NCBI GenBank assembly: GCA_028288585.1
Contig: JAQBNL010000001.1
Location: 25,482-89,481, forward strand
Direction: 5' to 3'
DNA length: 64,000 bases
From: Chitinophagaceae bacterium
GTDB lineage: Bacteria; Bacteroidota; Bacteroidia; Chitinophagales; Chitinophagaceae
Shown here: piece by piece, positions 1-9,848 of the stretch
How positions within the stretch are numbered: the stretch's first letter is position 1
Layout of the letters: every line of letters begins with the position of its first letter
Made by a program: the position numbers and the translations under genes
The notes under the pieces: generated by a model
Database searches by the model: none
What the model saw: only the letters and a program-made list of their open reading frames with translations
Told to the model about the DNA's origin: nothing

Positions 1-419
1 TAAATTTAGATGTAACAGTAAGCAATTGTTTTAAAACGAAATTGAATTTACTTCCTCCTGTTCACCCATTTTTTGTAATAAATGATTACAATCGTATCCT
101 TCCGAAGTTATCCTTAATTGGCAGAATCAGAAATTTAAATATTTAATCATTTTACAGTAATCAACCGCTGATATTCCTGCTAAAAGATAGTCTGGTAAAT
201 AGTTTTAGCAGTTATCAATTACAATGTCCAAACTTCAATAAACAAGGCTGATCTTTAAATTTGAGCATACGCAGGTTAATTTGCAGGTTGTTTCAACAGA
301 TTGTGAAAATCTTTTTCTGCTTAAATATAGCGGATTGAAATTTATTCGCTTTCTTCATACAGCTTTTACTTACTCCCCAACGATTGCCTGCCATTTTTAA
401 AATTCAAGCTCAACACATT
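1..419. other. Non-coding region upstream of the urease operon
   Basis: This AT-rich stretch has no convincing gene on either strand. It must carry the urease operon promoter and possibly the end of an upstream transcript. I could not identify a confident Bacteroidota promoter (TTTG / TAnnTTTG), a nickel-response operator or a riboswitch. An in-frame TTG at 384 would extend UreA by 12 residues, but this extension is not typical of the family. Confidence 0.6.
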
Positions 420-722
420 ATGCATTTAACACCCAGGGAAACTGAAAAATTGCTTTTATTTCTTGCCGGGGAATTGGCAGAAAAGCGTAAAGCAAGAGGA
501 TTAAAATTAAATTATCCTGAGGCAATAGCACTTATCAGCAGCCGTTTGCAGGAGGCTGCCCGTGATGGCAGATCAGTTGCAGACCTAATGCAATTCGGCA
601 CCACGATATTATCGCGTAAGGATGTTATGGAAGGCATAGCAGAAATGATAGACGAAATACAGGTAGAGGCAACTTTTGCGGACGGAACTAAATTGGTAAC
701 GGTACATGACCCCATCCGTTAA
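420..722 (+). CDS. ureA: Urease subunit gamma
   Basis: This is the small structural subunit of nickel urease, which hydrolyses urea to ammonia and carbamate in the cytoplasm. The 100-residue product matches the usual UreA length when translation starts at the ATG at 420 (MHLTPRE, the family's usual N-terminus). The reading frame is open further upstream to a TTG at 384, which I rejected as the start. Conserved segments include the [11 protein letters not shown] region and a C-terminal half ending VTVHDPIR. It is the first gene of a seven-gene urease operon, with ureB starting 24 nt downstream. No strong Shine-Dalgarno sequence is visible, as is common in Bacteroidota. Confidence 0.96.
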   Translation: MHLTPRETEKLLLFLAGELAEKRKARGLKLNYPEAIALISSRLQEAARDGRSVADLMQFGTTILSRKDVMEGIAEMIDEIQVEATFADGTKLVTVHDPIR

Positions 723-746
723 TGCAAAAATTTAAAATTAAAAAAA

Positions 747-1121
747 ATGATACCCGGCGAATACATTTTAGGTGAAGGAAATATTAAATGCAATGTTGGC
801 CGCACCACTATACAAATAACTGTTGTTAACACAGGCGATCGTCCTGTGCAGGTAGGCTCTCATTTTCATTTTTTTGAAGTAAATAAGCAAATGGAGTTTG
901 ATCGTGAAAAAGCATTTGGCATGCGGCTGAATATTGCTGCAGGCACGGCCGTTCGCTTTGAGCCGGGAGAAGAAAAAGAAGTAGTACTTGTTACATTTGG
1001 AGGTAAGCGCATGGTGCATGGTTTCAACAACCTTGCTAATGGTGATACTACAGGCGAGGCAAATAAACAAAAGGCAACTCAAAAATTATCTGCTCAAAAT
1101 TTTAAAAACAAAATTGCATGA
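747..1121 (+). CDS. ureB: Urease subunit beta
   Basis: This is the second structural subunit of urease, forming the (alpha-beta-gamma)3 enzyme with UreA and UreC. The 124-residue protein opens with MIPGEY and carries the conserved segments [20 protein letters not shown] and [15 protein letters not shown], followed by [12 protein letters not shown]. The last ~25 residues are a lysine-rich, low-complexity tail, slightly longer than many bacterial UreB proteins. The stop overlaps the ureC ATG by 4 nt (ATGA), implying translational coupling of the two subunits. Confidence 0.96.
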   Translation: MIPGEYILGEGNIKCNVGRTTIQITVVNTGDRPVQVGSHFHFFEVNKQMEFDREKAFGMRLNIAAGTAVRFEPGEEKEVVLVTFGGKRMVHGFNNLANGDTTGEANKQKATQKLSAQNFKNKIA

Positions 1122-2839
1122 GCCTGGAAATAACCCGGATAAAATATGCCAATATGTATGGCCCCACGGTGGGTGATAAAGTTCGTCTTGGCGATACTGA
1201 CCTGGTAATTGAAATTGAAAAAGATCATACAGTATACGGTGATGAAGCAAAATTTGGCGGAGGGAAAACAATTCGTGATGGCATGGCGCAATCTGCTACT
1301 GCAACAAGAAAAGATGGTGTACTTGATTTTGTAATTACCAGTGTAATGATAATTGATCATTGGGGAATTGTAAAAGCTGATATTGGAATAAAAGATGGAA
1401 AAATTGTTGGCATTGGTAAAGCTGGTAACCCTGATACTATGGATGGTATTAACGCAAACATGATCATAGGCGCTTCAACAGAAGTGCATGGCGGGGCAGG
1501 ACTGATTGCAACAGCAGGCGGCATTGATACCCATATTCATTTTATTTGTCCGCAATTAATTGATCATGCTTTGTTCAGTGGCATTACAACAATGATTGGC
1601 GGCGGCACCGGGCCTGCAGATGGAACCAATGCCACAACAGTTACTCCGGGAGCATGGAACATTCAAAAAATGCTGGAAGCTGCTGATGCATTCCCTATGA
1701 ACCTGGGTTTTTTAGGTAAAGGAAATTGTGCAACGCTGCCTCCTCTTGAAGAACAAATTGAGGCAGGTGCCCTGGGGTTAAAAATTCATGAAGACTGGGG
1801 ATCAACACCTGCTGTTATTGATGCTGCGCTACAGGTAGCAGACAAGCATGATGTACAGGTTGCCATACATACTGATACTTTAAATGAATCAGGTTTTTTA
1901 GAAGACACGATTAATGCGATCAACGGAAGAGTGATACATACTTATCACACAGAAGGCGCAGGAGGAGGGCATGCACCTGATATTATCAAGGCAGCCATGT
2001 ATACTAACATTTTACCATCTTCCACAAACCCTACCCGTCCATTTACAGTAAACACTATTGATGAACATCTTGATATGCTGATGGTTTGTCATCATCTTGA
2101 TAAGTCTGTTCCCGAGGATGTTGCCTTCGCTGATTCACGCATTCGTCCTGAAACAATTGCTGCAGAAGATATTTTGCACGACATGGGTGTGTTCAGCATG
2201 ATGAGTTCTGATAGCCAGGCAATGGGAAGAGTTGCGGAGGTAATAACACGTACATGGCAAACAGCCGATAAGATGAAAAAGCAAAGAAGCTTTTTACCGG
2301 AAGATGAAAAAAATAATAACGATAATTTTCGTGTAAAAAGATATGTTTCCAAATACACGATTAATCCTGCAATTACACATGGCATTTCAGAATATGTAGG
2401 CTCACTGGAAGCAGGAAAGTTTGCTGATATAGTTTTATGGAAGCCAGCATTGTTTGGAGCAAAACCTGAAATGATAATAAAGGGCGGGATGATAATAGCC
2501 AGTAAAATGGGCGACCCCAATGCTTCTATTCCTACACCACAGCCGGTTATTTATCGTCACATGTTTGGGGCCTTTGGAAAAGCGATTTATAAAACCTGTA
2601 TAACTTTTGTTTCAAAATTATCACTGGAGAAAAATGTGATACAGCAATATGGTTTGCAAAAAATGATATTGCCGGTAAAAAATTGCCGCAATATTTCAAA
2701 GAAAGATCTGATACATAATGATGCTACGCCGCAGATAGATGTGAACCCGGAGAATTATGAAGTAAAGGTAGATGGAGTACATATCACCTGCCAACCGGTT
2801 GATGTTCTTCCATTGGCGCAACGGTATTTTTTATTTTAA
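1118..2839 (+). CDS. ureC: Urease subunit alpha (catalytic)
   Basis: This is the catalytic urease subunit, carrying the dinuclear nickel centre. The 573-residue length is normal. Visible active-site features are the HIH nickel-binding motif at about residues 138-140, the carbamylated lysine K222 in GLKIHEDWG, the [12 protein letters not shown] and [15 protein letters not shown] histidine segments, the flap cysteine C324 followed by two histidines in MVCHHLDK, and the nickel-ligand Asp in the [11 protein letters not shown] region. Nothing suggests inactivation. It overlaps ureB by 4 nt and is followed after 9 nt by ureE, so it is in the middle of one transcription unit. Confidence 0.98.
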   Translation: MSLEITRIKYANMYGPTVGDKVRLGDTDLVIEIEKDHTVYGDEAKFGGGKTIRDGMAQSATATRKDGVLDFVITSVMIIDHWGIVKADIGIKDGKIVGIGKAGNPDTMDGINANMIIGASTEVHGGAGLIATAGGIDTHIHFICPQLIDHALFSGITTMIGGGTGPADGTNATTVTPGAWNIQKMLEAADAFPMNLGFLGKGNCATLPPLEEQIEAGALGLKIHEDWGSTPAVIDAALQVADKHDVQVAIHTDTLNESGFLEDTINAINGRVIHTYHTEGAGGGHAPDIIKAAMYTNILPSSTNPTRPFTVNTIDEHLDMLMVCHHLDKSVPEDVAFADSRIRPETIAAEDILHDMGVFSMMSSDSQAMGRVAEVITRTWQTADKMKKQRSFLPEDEKNNNDNFRVKRYVSKYTINPAITHGISEYVGSLEAGKFADIVLWKPALFGAKPEMIIKGGMIIASKMGDPNASIPTPQPVIYRHMFGAFGKAIYKTCITFVSKLSLEKNVIQQYGLQKMILPVKNCRNISKKDLIHNDATPQIDVNPENYEVKVDGVHITCQPVDVLPLAQRYFLF

Positions 2840-2848
2840 AGATTAGCC

Positions 2849-3355
2849 ATGCTTATTCAACAAAAAAAAGGGAATATAAATTCATTGAAATTAAATAACC
2901 AAAGCATTGATCTTCTGAAATTGGAATGGTATGAAACCAGTAAACGCATTTTACATAAACGGTCGGAGGCAGGTAAAGAAATAACGCTTAAATTTTTAAA
3001 AGAGAACCAGGAGCTTACTGAAGGCGATATTATTTACCAGGACAGCGAAAGTATTATCGTTATTGACGTTCTGCCTTGTGCTGCAATTATTATTCATCCT
3101 AAAACAATGCAGGAAATGGCTTCCGTTTGTTATGAGATAGGCAACAAGCATCTGCCACTTTTTTTACAGGAAGATGAATTACTAGTACCCTTTGAAGCCC
3201 CGCTTTTTCGTTTACTGCTTTCAGCCGGTTATGATGTGAAAGAAGGAAAAAGAAAATTGATCAGCCCTCTTAGATCTACTGTTACACCACATGGGCACAA
3301 CGGCCAAAGTTTATTTTCAAAGATTTTAAAACTTACAACTTCTCCGGATGAATAA
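2849..3355 (+). CDS. ureE: Urease accessory metallochaperone UreE
   Basis: UreE delivers nickel to the UreD-UreF-UreG maturation complex. The 168-residue protein has the two-part UreE layout: an N-terminal peptide-binding domain (about residues 1-75) and a C-terminal metal-binding domain containing the GNKHLPLF motif near residue 93. The C-terminus has only a short histidine patch (TPHGHNG), not the long poly-His tail of enterobacterial UreE, so nickel storage capacity should be modest. Its end overlaps ureF by 8 nt, indicating coupling. Confidence 0.92.
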   Translation: MLIQQKKGNINSLKLNNQSIDLLKLEWYETSKRILHKRSEAGKEITLKFLKENQELTEGDIIYQDSESIIVIDVLPCAAIIIHPKTMQEMASVCYEIGNKHLPLFLQEDELLVPFEAPLFRLLLSAGYDVKEGKRKLISPLRSTVTPHGHNGQSLFSKILKLTTSPDE

Positions 3356-4034
3356 TGCATTGCTAAGTTTATTACAACTCTCAGACCCCACGTTACCCAT
3401 TGGAGGTTATGCACATTCATCCGGTTTGGAAACTTATGTGCAGGCAGGTATTGTGCATGATGTAAAAAGCGCTAAAAGTTTTATTACAGAAATGCTTACG
3501 CAAAATCTGCAATATACAGATGCAGCATTTGTATCCCTTGCCTATAATGCAACAGTACAAAACGATTGGAAAAAAATTTTACAACTTGATGAAGAATGCA
3601 ATGCGGTAAAATTGCCTAAAGAAATAAGAGAAGCAAGCAACAAGTTAGGAATACGGTTAATGAAAATATTTGAACCGGTTTGCGATAACAAGCTTGCCAG
3701 TCAATACAAAGCAGCAACACATGCACAGCTGGCATCCGGGCATTACTGTATTGCTTTTGGAGTGTATGCTTATGCTTTAAAAATTTCTAAAGAAGAAGCG
3801 TTGACCGGATTTTATTACAACGCTGCCGCAGGCATGGTTACAAACTGTGTAAAGCTTGTACCGCTTGGACAACAGGATGGACAACAGATATTATTTTCTC
3901 TGCAAACATTAATTACACAGTTAGTTGAAAATACAATGGAGCCTGATGAAGAATTGACAGGGCTTTGCTGTACTGGTTTCGATATCAGGAGTATGCAGCA
4001 TGAGCAATTATATTCGAGGCTTTATATGAGTTAA
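3348..4034 (+). CDS. ureF: Urease accessory protein UreF
   Basis: UreF bridges UreD and UreG in the urease activation complex and acts as a gate for the UreG GTPase. The 228-residue, largely helical protein begins with the characteristic LLQLSDPTLPIGGYAHSSGLE segment and retains the HAQLASGHYCIAFG and YYNAAAGMVTNCVKLVPLGQ segments. Translation starts at an ATG inside the end of ureE. A 53-nt gap separates it from ureG, the largest gap inside the operon. Confidence 0.94.
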   Translation: MNNALLSLLQLSDPTLPIGGYAHSSGLETYVQAGIVHDVKSAKSFITEMLTQNLQYTDAAFVSLAYNATVQNDWKKILQLDEECNAVKLPKEIREASNKLGIRLMKIFEPVCDNKLASQYKAATHAQLASGHYCIAFGVYAYALKISKEEALTGFYYNAAAGMVTNCVKLVPLGQQDGQQILFSLQTLITQLVENTMEPDEELTGLCCTGFDIRSMQHEQLYSRLYMS

Positions 4035-4087
4035 AACAGTATTATCCCCGACCTGAAGGTTGTGGCAATTAAAGAATCAAATTTAAA

Positions 4088-4726
4088 ATGACAGAAAGAA
4101 ATTATATAAAGATTGGCGTTGCCGGTCCTGTAGGCTCCGGTAAAACTGCATTGATTGAAAGGCTTTGCAGGCAGATGTTTGGTGAGTACAGCATTGCTGT
4201 TATCACCAATGATATTTACACAAAAGAAGATGCGGAATTTTTAACGCAAAATAGTTTGCTGCCTGCAGAAAGAATAATTGGTGTGGAAACCGGCGGCTGC
4301 CCTCACACCGCAATCCGTGAGGATGCAAGCATGAACCTGGAAGCGGTGGAAGAGATGGCAATTCGTATTCCTGGTGTGGAAATTATTTTTATTGAAAGTG
4401 GCGGTGATAATTTGTCGGCAACATTCAGCCCCGACCTTGCGGACCTTACTATTTTTGTAATTGATGTGGCGGAAGGCGATAAGATACCACGCAAAGGCGG
4501 ACCGGGAATAACCCGGAGTGATTTGCTCGTGATAAATAAAATTGACCTGGCGCCTTATGTAAATGCAGATCTTACAATAATGGAACGTGATGCAAGGCTG
4601 ATGCGTAAAGGAAATCCTTTTGTATTCACCAATTTAATGAGCCTGCAGGGTTTGGACAGTGTAGTAAACTGGATAAGAAAATATGCTTTGATGGAAGCCA
4701 TAGATGAACCGATACTAGTAAGATGA
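4088..4726 (+). CDS. ureG: Urease accessory GTPase UreG
   Basis: This SIMIBI-class GTPase powers nickel insertion into urease. The 212-residue protein carries the P-loop GPVGSGKT at about residues 13-20, [14 protein letters not shown], the invariant [19 protein letters not shown] segment with the Cys-Pro-His nickel-binding triad, the [13 protein letters not shown] motif and the NKIDLAP guanine-specificity motif. It is full length. The stop overlaps the ureD start by 4 nt (ATGA). Confidence 0.97.
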   Translation: MTERNYIKIGVAGPVGSGKTALIERLCRQMFGEYSIAVITNDIYTKEDAEFLTQNSLLPAERIIGVETGGCPHTAIREDASMNLEAVEEMAIRIPGVEIIFIESGGDNLSATFSPDLADLTIFVIDVAEGDKIPRKGGPGITRSDLLVINKIDLAPYVNADLTIMERDARLMRKGNPFVFTNLMSLQGLDSVVNWIRKYALMEAIDEPILVR

Positions 4727-5526
4727 GATCCCAACTACATATACAAGCTGCATTGCGTGGAGATATAACTTATCTGGAAAAAGCTTATTGCACACAGCCT
4801 TTTAAAATAGCCGATATTACTGAAGATAAAAATGATGAAACGCTGCGCCTGATGCTTATGAGCTCATCACCTGGTATTTTGGATGGTGATGAGTACGATT
4901 GGAAAATTAATATAGGAGAAGATTGCACACTGCAACTTCAAACGCAATCTTTTCAGCGCCTGTTTAGTATGAAGAAAACTGCTTCACAAACAATCGAAGT
5001 CCGTCAAGGTAACGGATCATCGTTTTGTTTTTTACCGCATCCTGTTGTGCCGCACGAGGCATCTTCTTTTTCTTCAAAAAGTAAAATATTTCTTTCTGAT
5101 GGTTGCAGTCTTGTTTGGGGTGAAGTGCTTACCTGCGGAAGAAAATTAAATGGTGAAGTATTTAAATTTTCAAAGTATCATACTACAACAGAAATTTTCA
5201 TCAACAATAAACTGGCGATCAAAGAAAATTTATTGATCAATCCCTCCATTATCAATGTAAAGGCCATTGGTCAATTAGAAGGATACACACACCAGGCAAC
5301 ATTTATCTTTCTTAAAGAGAAAGTTCCTGTAAATGATTTGATAAAAGATATCAGCAATTATTTATCAACTGAAAATGAAATTATTTTTGGCATAAGCGCC
5401 GCACCTGTAAATGGTTTTATTGTAAGATTACTCGGATGTAAAGCAGAGCAGTTATATGCCTGCCTTAAATTAATTGCCGAAAAAATTCCTGTCTCCGCCA
5501 ATAAAAAAATTGAGTATGCAGGGTGA
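4723..5526 (+). CDS. ureD: Urease accessory protein UreD (UreH)
   Basis: UreD is the scaffold that docks UreF and UreG on the urease apoprotein. The 267-residue protein shows the family segments [32 protein letters not shown] and [14 protein letters not shown], followed by a Gly-rich [16 protein letters not shown] segment. It starts inside the ureG stop and its own end overlaps or abuts the downstream membrane-protein gene, so expression of both is likely coupled. In some genomes the same family is called UreH, which should not be confused with the membrane protein that follows. Confidence 0.92.
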   Translation: MRSQLHIQAALRGDITYLEKAYCTQPFKIADITEDKNDETLRLMLMSSSPGILDGDEYDWKINIGEDCTLQLQTQSFQRLFSMKKTASQTIEVRQGNGSSFCFLPHPVVPHEASSFSSKSKIFLSDGCSLVWGEVLTCGRKLNGEVFKFSKYHTTTEIFINNKLAIKENLLINPSIINVKAIGQLEGYTHQATFIFLKEKVPVNDLIKDISNYLSTENEIIFGISAAPVNGFIVRLLGCKAEQLYACLKLIAEKIPVSANKKIEYAG

Positions 5527-6217
5527 AATGGAAATATTAATAGTAGCTGCTGTATCAATTGCATGCCTGCATACTGTTACCGGGCCTGACCATTACCTTC
5601 CATTTATTGCATTATCAAGATCACGTGGTTGGTCTTTTTCAAAAACAATTTTCTGGACCATCTTCTGCGGGTGCGGACATGTATGGAGTTCTGTATTACT
5701 TGGCCTTGGCGGTGCAGCTATAGGCTGGTCCTTATCAAAAGTTTCATTATTTGAAAACATACGCGGCGGTATTGCCGGCTGGTGCATGCTGCTCTTTGGC
5801 TTGTGTTACGGCCTTTGGGGTTTATATCGTGCAAAACAAAATAAAGCGCACAAACATTTTGATATGTATGAAGATGGCGCTATGTATGTTTACGAACATA
5901 AGCATGGGCAACCCGTACCCATGAAAGAACGGCATAAGGTTACGCCCTGGGTAATGTTTATTATTTTTCTCCTGGGGCCTTGTGAGCCTATGATACCGCT
6001 GCTTTATTTTCCCGCTGCTAAAAACTCCTGGTGGGGAATGATGATGCTGGTAATAGTTTATACAGTTTGCACATTGCTAACAATGACAATTATGGTAGTG
6101 CTTGGTTATTTTGGAATTGCATTTATTAAAACTGAAAAACTGGAACGTTACATGCATGCTATCGGCGGGCTGACAGTTTTTATTTGCGGAACAGGAATGA
6201 TTTTTATGAGCTGGTAG
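5516..6217 (+). CDS. UreH/NicO-like membrane protein, putative nickel transporter
   Basis: This polytopic inner-membrane protein has about six hydrophobic helices. It carries an N-terminal HTVTGPDHY motif resembling the HX4DH nickel-binding signature of NiCoT/NicO transporters, but with five rather than four residues between His and Asp-His. A loop around residues 100-140 is rich in His and charged residues. A second conserved patch is LLGPCEPMIPLLYFPA. Its position directly behind ureD suggests nickel import for urease; export or a TauE-like anion function cannot be excluded. I prefer ATG 5516, which overlaps the ureD stop; ATG 5528 is the alternative. An upstream in-frame TTG at 5474 lies deep inside ureD and is unlikely. 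Confidence 0.78.
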   Translation: MQGEMEILIVAAVSIACLHTVTGPDHYLPFIALSRSRGWSFSKTIFWTIFCGCGHVWSSVLLGLGGAAIGWSLSKVSLFENIRGGIAGWCMLLFGLCYGLWGLYRAKQNKAHKHFDMYEDGAMYVYEHKHGQPVPMKERHKVTPWVMFIIFLLGPCEPMIPLLYFPAAKNSWWGMMMLVIVYTVCTLLTMTIMVVLGYFGIAFIKTEKLERYMHAIGGLTVFICGTGMIFMSW

Positions 6218-6280
6218 GCTTTCATTCTTAACCAGGCAGCCTTTCCCATTACTTTCTATAAAAATTTGATATGATTATAG

Positions 6281-6306
6281 GCAACCATCTGCTATACTTA
6301 TCCGTA
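6281..6306 (+). promoter_or_regulatory. ECF-like promoter motif upstream of the sugar transferase
   Basis: GCAACC (6281-6286) is followed after 16 nt by CGTA (6303-6306) and then T, 23 nt before the ATG at 6330. The same two blocks occur upstream of five other gene starts in this polysaccharide region. The layout matches an extracytoplasmic-function sigma promoter (AAC-type -35, CGT-type -10). Confidence 0.6.
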
Positions 6307-6329
6307 TTGAATTGCAAGAATGATATTGC

Positions 6330-7097
6330 ATGGATAAAATTTCTTTACCGGGTAATTTTTCTCAATCTTTTCCGGATATATCTTCAAAAGAAGAAAATTT
6401 TACAGCTATTAATCCTGTAAGGATTACCTGTGAGAATATTTATTTAAACAGAGAAAATTTAAATACCCAACTGCCAGGTAGTACAATACCGCTGGAAAAC
6501 ATTTGGAATTTTAGTATAAAGCGTTGCTTTGATGTTTTACTCTCTCTTATCTTAATTGTATTTATACTTTCATGGCTTATTCCGCTTTTAGCCATATTAA
6601 TAAAACTGGATTCGCGGGGGCCCGTTTTCTTTTTGCAAAAAAGAAATAAAAATGGCGGCCGTTTGTTTACCTGTATAAAATTTCGCAGCATGTTTGTAAA
6701 TAAAGATGCGGATACATTAGTTGCCTGTGAAAATGATAAAAGAATAACACGGTTTGGAAAATTTCTGCGCAACTACCATGTAGATGAGCTCCCCCAGCTT
6801 TTTAATGTGTTAACCGGCGATATGTCAATTATTGGCCCCCGCCCACACATGATAAGTGAAAATCTACTATACGGCAACCTGCTTCCGGAGTATACTTACA
6901 GGCATACTGTAAAGCCCGGCATTACCGGGCTCGCTCAATCCCTCGGTAACTTTGGTTCCACTAACAGCCTGGAAAAAGTAAAGGAAAGAGTGCGCCTTGA
7001 TATCCTGTATATAAATAAATGGTCTTTGGGTATGGATATAAAAATTCTATTCCGCACCTCATTAATAATGTTAGGCTTTGCGGAGATTAATAAATAA
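6330..7097 (+). CDS. Undecaprenyl-phosphate sugar-phosphate transferase (initiating enzyme)
   Basis: This bacterial sugar transferase of the WcaJ/RfbP catalytic-domain type transfers a sugar-1-phosphate from its nucleotide donor to undecaprenyl phosphate, starting repeat-unit assembly. An unusual ~65-residue hydrophilic N-terminus is followed by one transmembrane segment (about residues 68-95) and the cytosolic catalytic domain. Conserved pieces are KRCFDVLLS, GPVFFLQKR, FKFRSM-like IKFRSM, the RITRFGKFLRNYHVDELPQ segment, GDMSIIGPRPH and KPGITGLAQ. It lacks the additional membrane domain of long WbaP-type enzymes. It heads a three-gene run with the ABC exporter and a GT4 enzyme, behind a GCAACC/CGTA promoter motif. 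Confidence 0.9.
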   Translation: MDKISLPGNFSQSFPDISSKEENFTAINPVRITCENIYLNRENLNTQLPGSTIPLENIWNFSIKRCFDVLLSLILIVFILSWLIPLLAILIKLDSRGPVFFLQKRNKNGGRLFTCIKFRSMFVNKDADTLVACENDKRITRFGKFLRNYHVDELPQLFNVLTGDMSIIGPRPHMISENLLYGNLLPEYTYRHTVKPGITGLAQSLGNFGSTNSLEKVKERVRLDILYINKWSLGMDIKILFRTSLIMLGFAEINK

Positions 7098-7138
7098 CAA
7101 TTTTTTACCCGGATTTATATCATATTCAATGAAAATAA

Positions 7139-8800
7139 TTGAAGCAGACTATAAAAAATATTCTTACAATTCTCACACAAAAAGAAAAAAAGAAATTTTT
7201 TAAGCTTGTTATATTTGATGTTATTATCAGTGCATCGGATATATTATTTTTAATTGCGCTGCTGTTTGTTATAAACTTCTATACCCAGTCACATCATTCA
7301 CTAAAATTTTCAAAATTTCCTTATAACACTTTTGAGAGATACCCGCTCCTGTTGATAACAGCCTTCTTTATTTTATTCAGCATAAAAAACCTGTGTGGGT
7401 TTTTTATTTTCAGTATGCAGTATAAGTTTGTATATGGAGTGGCATCCAGGCTGTCAAAAAATAAATTATTACATTACCTGGAAGGAAGTTACAGCGATTA
7501 TATTAATGTTGATTCCGCAGTTTACACACGCAAAATAAGTCAGCAACCAATTGAATTCAGCCACTATGTATTAAGAGGGCTGCAACAAATTATCAGCCAG
7601 GCAGTATTAATTTTCTTTACCGTTATTGCTGTAATTATTTTTAATATAATATTATTTCCCCTGCTTTTTCTTATACTGGTACCGCCAATATTTTTGCTTG
7701 CCCTAATAATGAAAAAGAAACTCAGTGCTTCCCGTATTTTAGGTAAAAGCACCAGTGAGAAAGCAATTCAACATTTAAAGGAAGCTTTGGCAGGCTTTAT
7801 CGAAAGCAATATTTATGGCAAAAGAGATTTCTTTACAGGGAGGTATCATAAGTTCCAGTCAAAACTAAACAGCTATCTTTCTGAACAGCAGGTTATACAA
7901 AATTTACCACCACGCTTAATTGAAGTTTTTGCAATTTTTGGATTATTACTGCTGGTACTACTAAATTCTTACCTCACAAACTCACAAACAATTACAGTAA
8001 TAACTATTGGAGCTTTTATGGCAGCGGCTTATAAAATAATTCCCGGCATTGTAAAAATTTTAAACAGCATGAGCCAGATAAAAACGTATTCATATACCAC
8101 TGCTGATTTGTTGAAGGATACAGATTGTAAAATACAACAACGCCCCAATACGGGAGCCATACATTCAATAGAATTTGCTAAAGTATGCTTTGGATATGAA
8201 AAGAAAGCAGTAGTAAATAATTTTTGTTTAACAGTGAATAAAGGAGATTTTATTGGCATCGCTGGCAGGTCAGGAAAAGGAAAAACAACATTAATAAATC
8301 TATTGCTTGGCTTTTTAACCCCTTCCAAAGGGAATATTCTTATTAATAATATTTCAACAAAAGATACAGACAGGAAAAAATACTGGGGGCGTATTTCGTA
8401 TGTAAAGCAATCCGCATTCCTTGTTCACGATTCTATTTTAAAAAACATTACGCTTGAAGAAAATGAATATGACAGTAAAAAATTTGCCCAGGTAATATCA
8501 GTTACCGGCGTTGATGAGTTGATAAATACTCCAGGCAATGTTTTGAATATAAATATAACAGAAGATGGAAAAAATATCAGCGGCGGCCAGCGCCAGAGAA
8601 TTATTCTTGCCAGGGCCTTGTATAAAGATTTCGACCTTCTTATTTTGGATGAACCTTTTAACGAGCTTGACGGGGAAGCTGAAGAGCAGCTATTAAGACA
8701 TCTTCAACAAATATCGGGAGAAGGCAAAACGGTTGTGCTTATCACGCATAATAAAACAGCACTTTCTTTTTGCAATAAGAAAATTAACCTAGATGAATAG
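7139..8800 (+). CDS. ABC exporter with fused membrane and ATPase domains (PglK/MsbA-like)
   Basis: This 553-residue half-transporter has about six membrane helices in residues 20-310 and a C-terminal nucleotide-binding domain. The Walker A is GRSGKGKTT, the signature is NISGGQRQR, and the Walker B is LLILDEPFNELDG, with a late His switch in ITHNKT. Size and context resemble flippases for lipid-linked oligosaccharides. The start appears to be TTG at 7139, since the nearby ATG at 7129 is in another frame. Its last 8 nt overlap the next gene. It could move a lipid-linked glycan or another cluster product, in parallel with the Wzx protein encoded at 25.8 kb. Confidence 0.85.
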   Translation: MKQTIKNILTILTQKEKKKFFKLVIFDVIISASDILFLIALLFVINFYTQSHHSLKFSKFPYNTFERYPLLLITAFFILFSIKNLCGFFIFSMQYKFVYGVASRLSKNKLLHYLEGSYSDYINVDSAVYTRKISQQPIEFSHYVLRGLQQIISQAVLIFFTVIAVIIFNIILFPLLFLILVPPIFLLALIMKKKLSASRILGKSTSEKAIQHLKEALAGFIESNIYGKRDFFTGRYHKFQSKLNSYLSEQQVIQNLPPRLIEVFAIFGLLLLVLLNSYLTNSQTITVITIGAFMAAAYKIIPGIVKILNSMSQIKTYSYTTADLLKDTDCKIQQRPNTGAIHSIEFAKVCFGYEKKAVVNNFCLTVNKGDFIGIAGRSGKGKTTLINLLLGFLTPSKGNILINNISTKDTDRKKYWGRISYVKQSAFLVHDSILKNITLEENEYDSKKFAQVISVTGVDELINTPGNVLNINITEDGKNISGGQRQRIILARALYKDFDLLILDEPFNELDGEAEEQLLRHLQQISGEGKTVVLITHNKTALSFCNKKINLDE

Positions 8801-9848
8801 TGCCTCCAACACATTGATAATTCTTACTCCCGGGTTTCCTGCAAATGAAGCAGACACAACCTGTCTTCCACCACAGCAAATACTTGTAAAAGCTTTAAAC
8901 AAAATTTATCCCCACCTGGATATTATTATTTTAACGTTCGAATATCCTTTTTTTAAAGGCACCTATAAATGGAATAACAATACCATTATTAGTTTCAACG
9001 GATGGAAAAAAGGAAAGGTTTCTAAATTACTGGTATGGTATTCTGCCTGGAGAACATTGAAAAAAATAAAAAAGGAAAATAATATTGTTGGGATAATTAG
9101 TTTTTGGTCAGGTGAATGTGCATTGATAGGAAAATACTTTGCGAAGCTTCACAGGATAAAACAATACACCTGGATACTGGGACAGGATGCAAAAAAAGGC
9201 AATAAATATTTTTCATTAATCAAACCTTCTGCTGATAGCCTGGTTGCGGTGTCTGATGGTATTGCTGAAGAAGTTTTTAAAAATTATACTGTTAAACCGG
9301 CGCATGTTATTCCAATCGGGATTGATGTTTCAATGTTTACACAGCGCCAATATAAACGGGATATTGATGTATTGGGCGCAGGCTCATTTATCAAATTAAA
9401 AAGGTATGATTTGTTTATACAGGTTATAAGTGAACTTATTTTCGATTTCCCTGGAATAAATGCACTCGCCTGCGGAAAGGGGGATGAAAAGGATAAACTG
9501 CAGAACCTTATCCATGATTTAAATCTACAAAACAATGTAAAATTAACCGGTGAAGTAGGTCATCTGGAAGTAATCCACCTGATGCAGCGGGCAAAAATTT
9601 TTCTCCATACATCATCTTATGAAGGTTTTGGCTCAGTGTGTTCCGAAGCTTTGTATGCAGGCTGTCATGTAATTAGTTTTTGCAAACCAATGAAGAAGAA
9701 TATTGAACACTGGCATATAGTTAATTCCAAAGAGGAGATGATAAAAAAGGTATGTGACATTTTAAAGGATTCTCATATAGAACATAACCCGGTATTATTT
9801 TGCCCGGTAGAAAATACGGCAAAATCATTTATGGAGCTATGTAGATAA
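8793..9848 (+). CDS. Glycosyltransferase family 4 protein
   Basis: This 351-residue GT-B fold retaining glycosyltransferase has an N-terminal Rossmann domain (acceptor side) and a C-terminal donor-binding domain. The donor domain carries the EX7E motif within SSYEGFGSVCSEALYAGC (about residue 275). VIPIGIDVSMF marks the start of the C-terminal domain. It is translationally coupled to the ABC exporter by an 8-nt overlap, so it probably adds a sugar to the glycan that exporter handles. Its 3' end overlaps the convergent glycosyltransferase gene by 12 nt. Confidence 0.86.
   Translation: MNSASNTLIILTPGFPANEADTTCLPPQQILVKALNKIYPHLDIIILTFEYPFFKGTYKWNNNTIISFNGWKKGKVSKLLVWYSAWRTLKKIKKENNIVGIISFWSGECALIGKYFAKLHRIKQYTWILGQDAKKGNKYFSLIKPSADSLVAVSDGIAEEVFKNYTVKPAHVIPIGIDVSMFTQRQYKRDIDVLGAGSFIKLKRYDLFIQVISELIFDFPGINALACGKGDEKDKLQNLIHDLNLQNNVKLTGEVGHLEVIHLMQRAKIFLHTSSYEGFGSVCSEALYAGCHVISFCKPMKKNIEHWHIVNSKEEMIKKVCDILKDSHIEHNPVLFCPVENTAKSFMELCR

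Noticed and set aside
384..419. TTG start giving UreA a 12-residue N-terminal extension
   Set aside because: UreA proteins start at MHLTPRE and are about 100 residues; the extension is untypical.
2092..2520. 142-codon open frame antisense to ureC
   Set aside because: ureC is fully intact with active-site residues; the antisense frame has no family features.
6218..6252. AGGCT...AGCCT inverted repeat after the nickel-transporter-like gene
   Set aside because: Five-base stem with a long loop and no T-run, so not supportable as a terminator.
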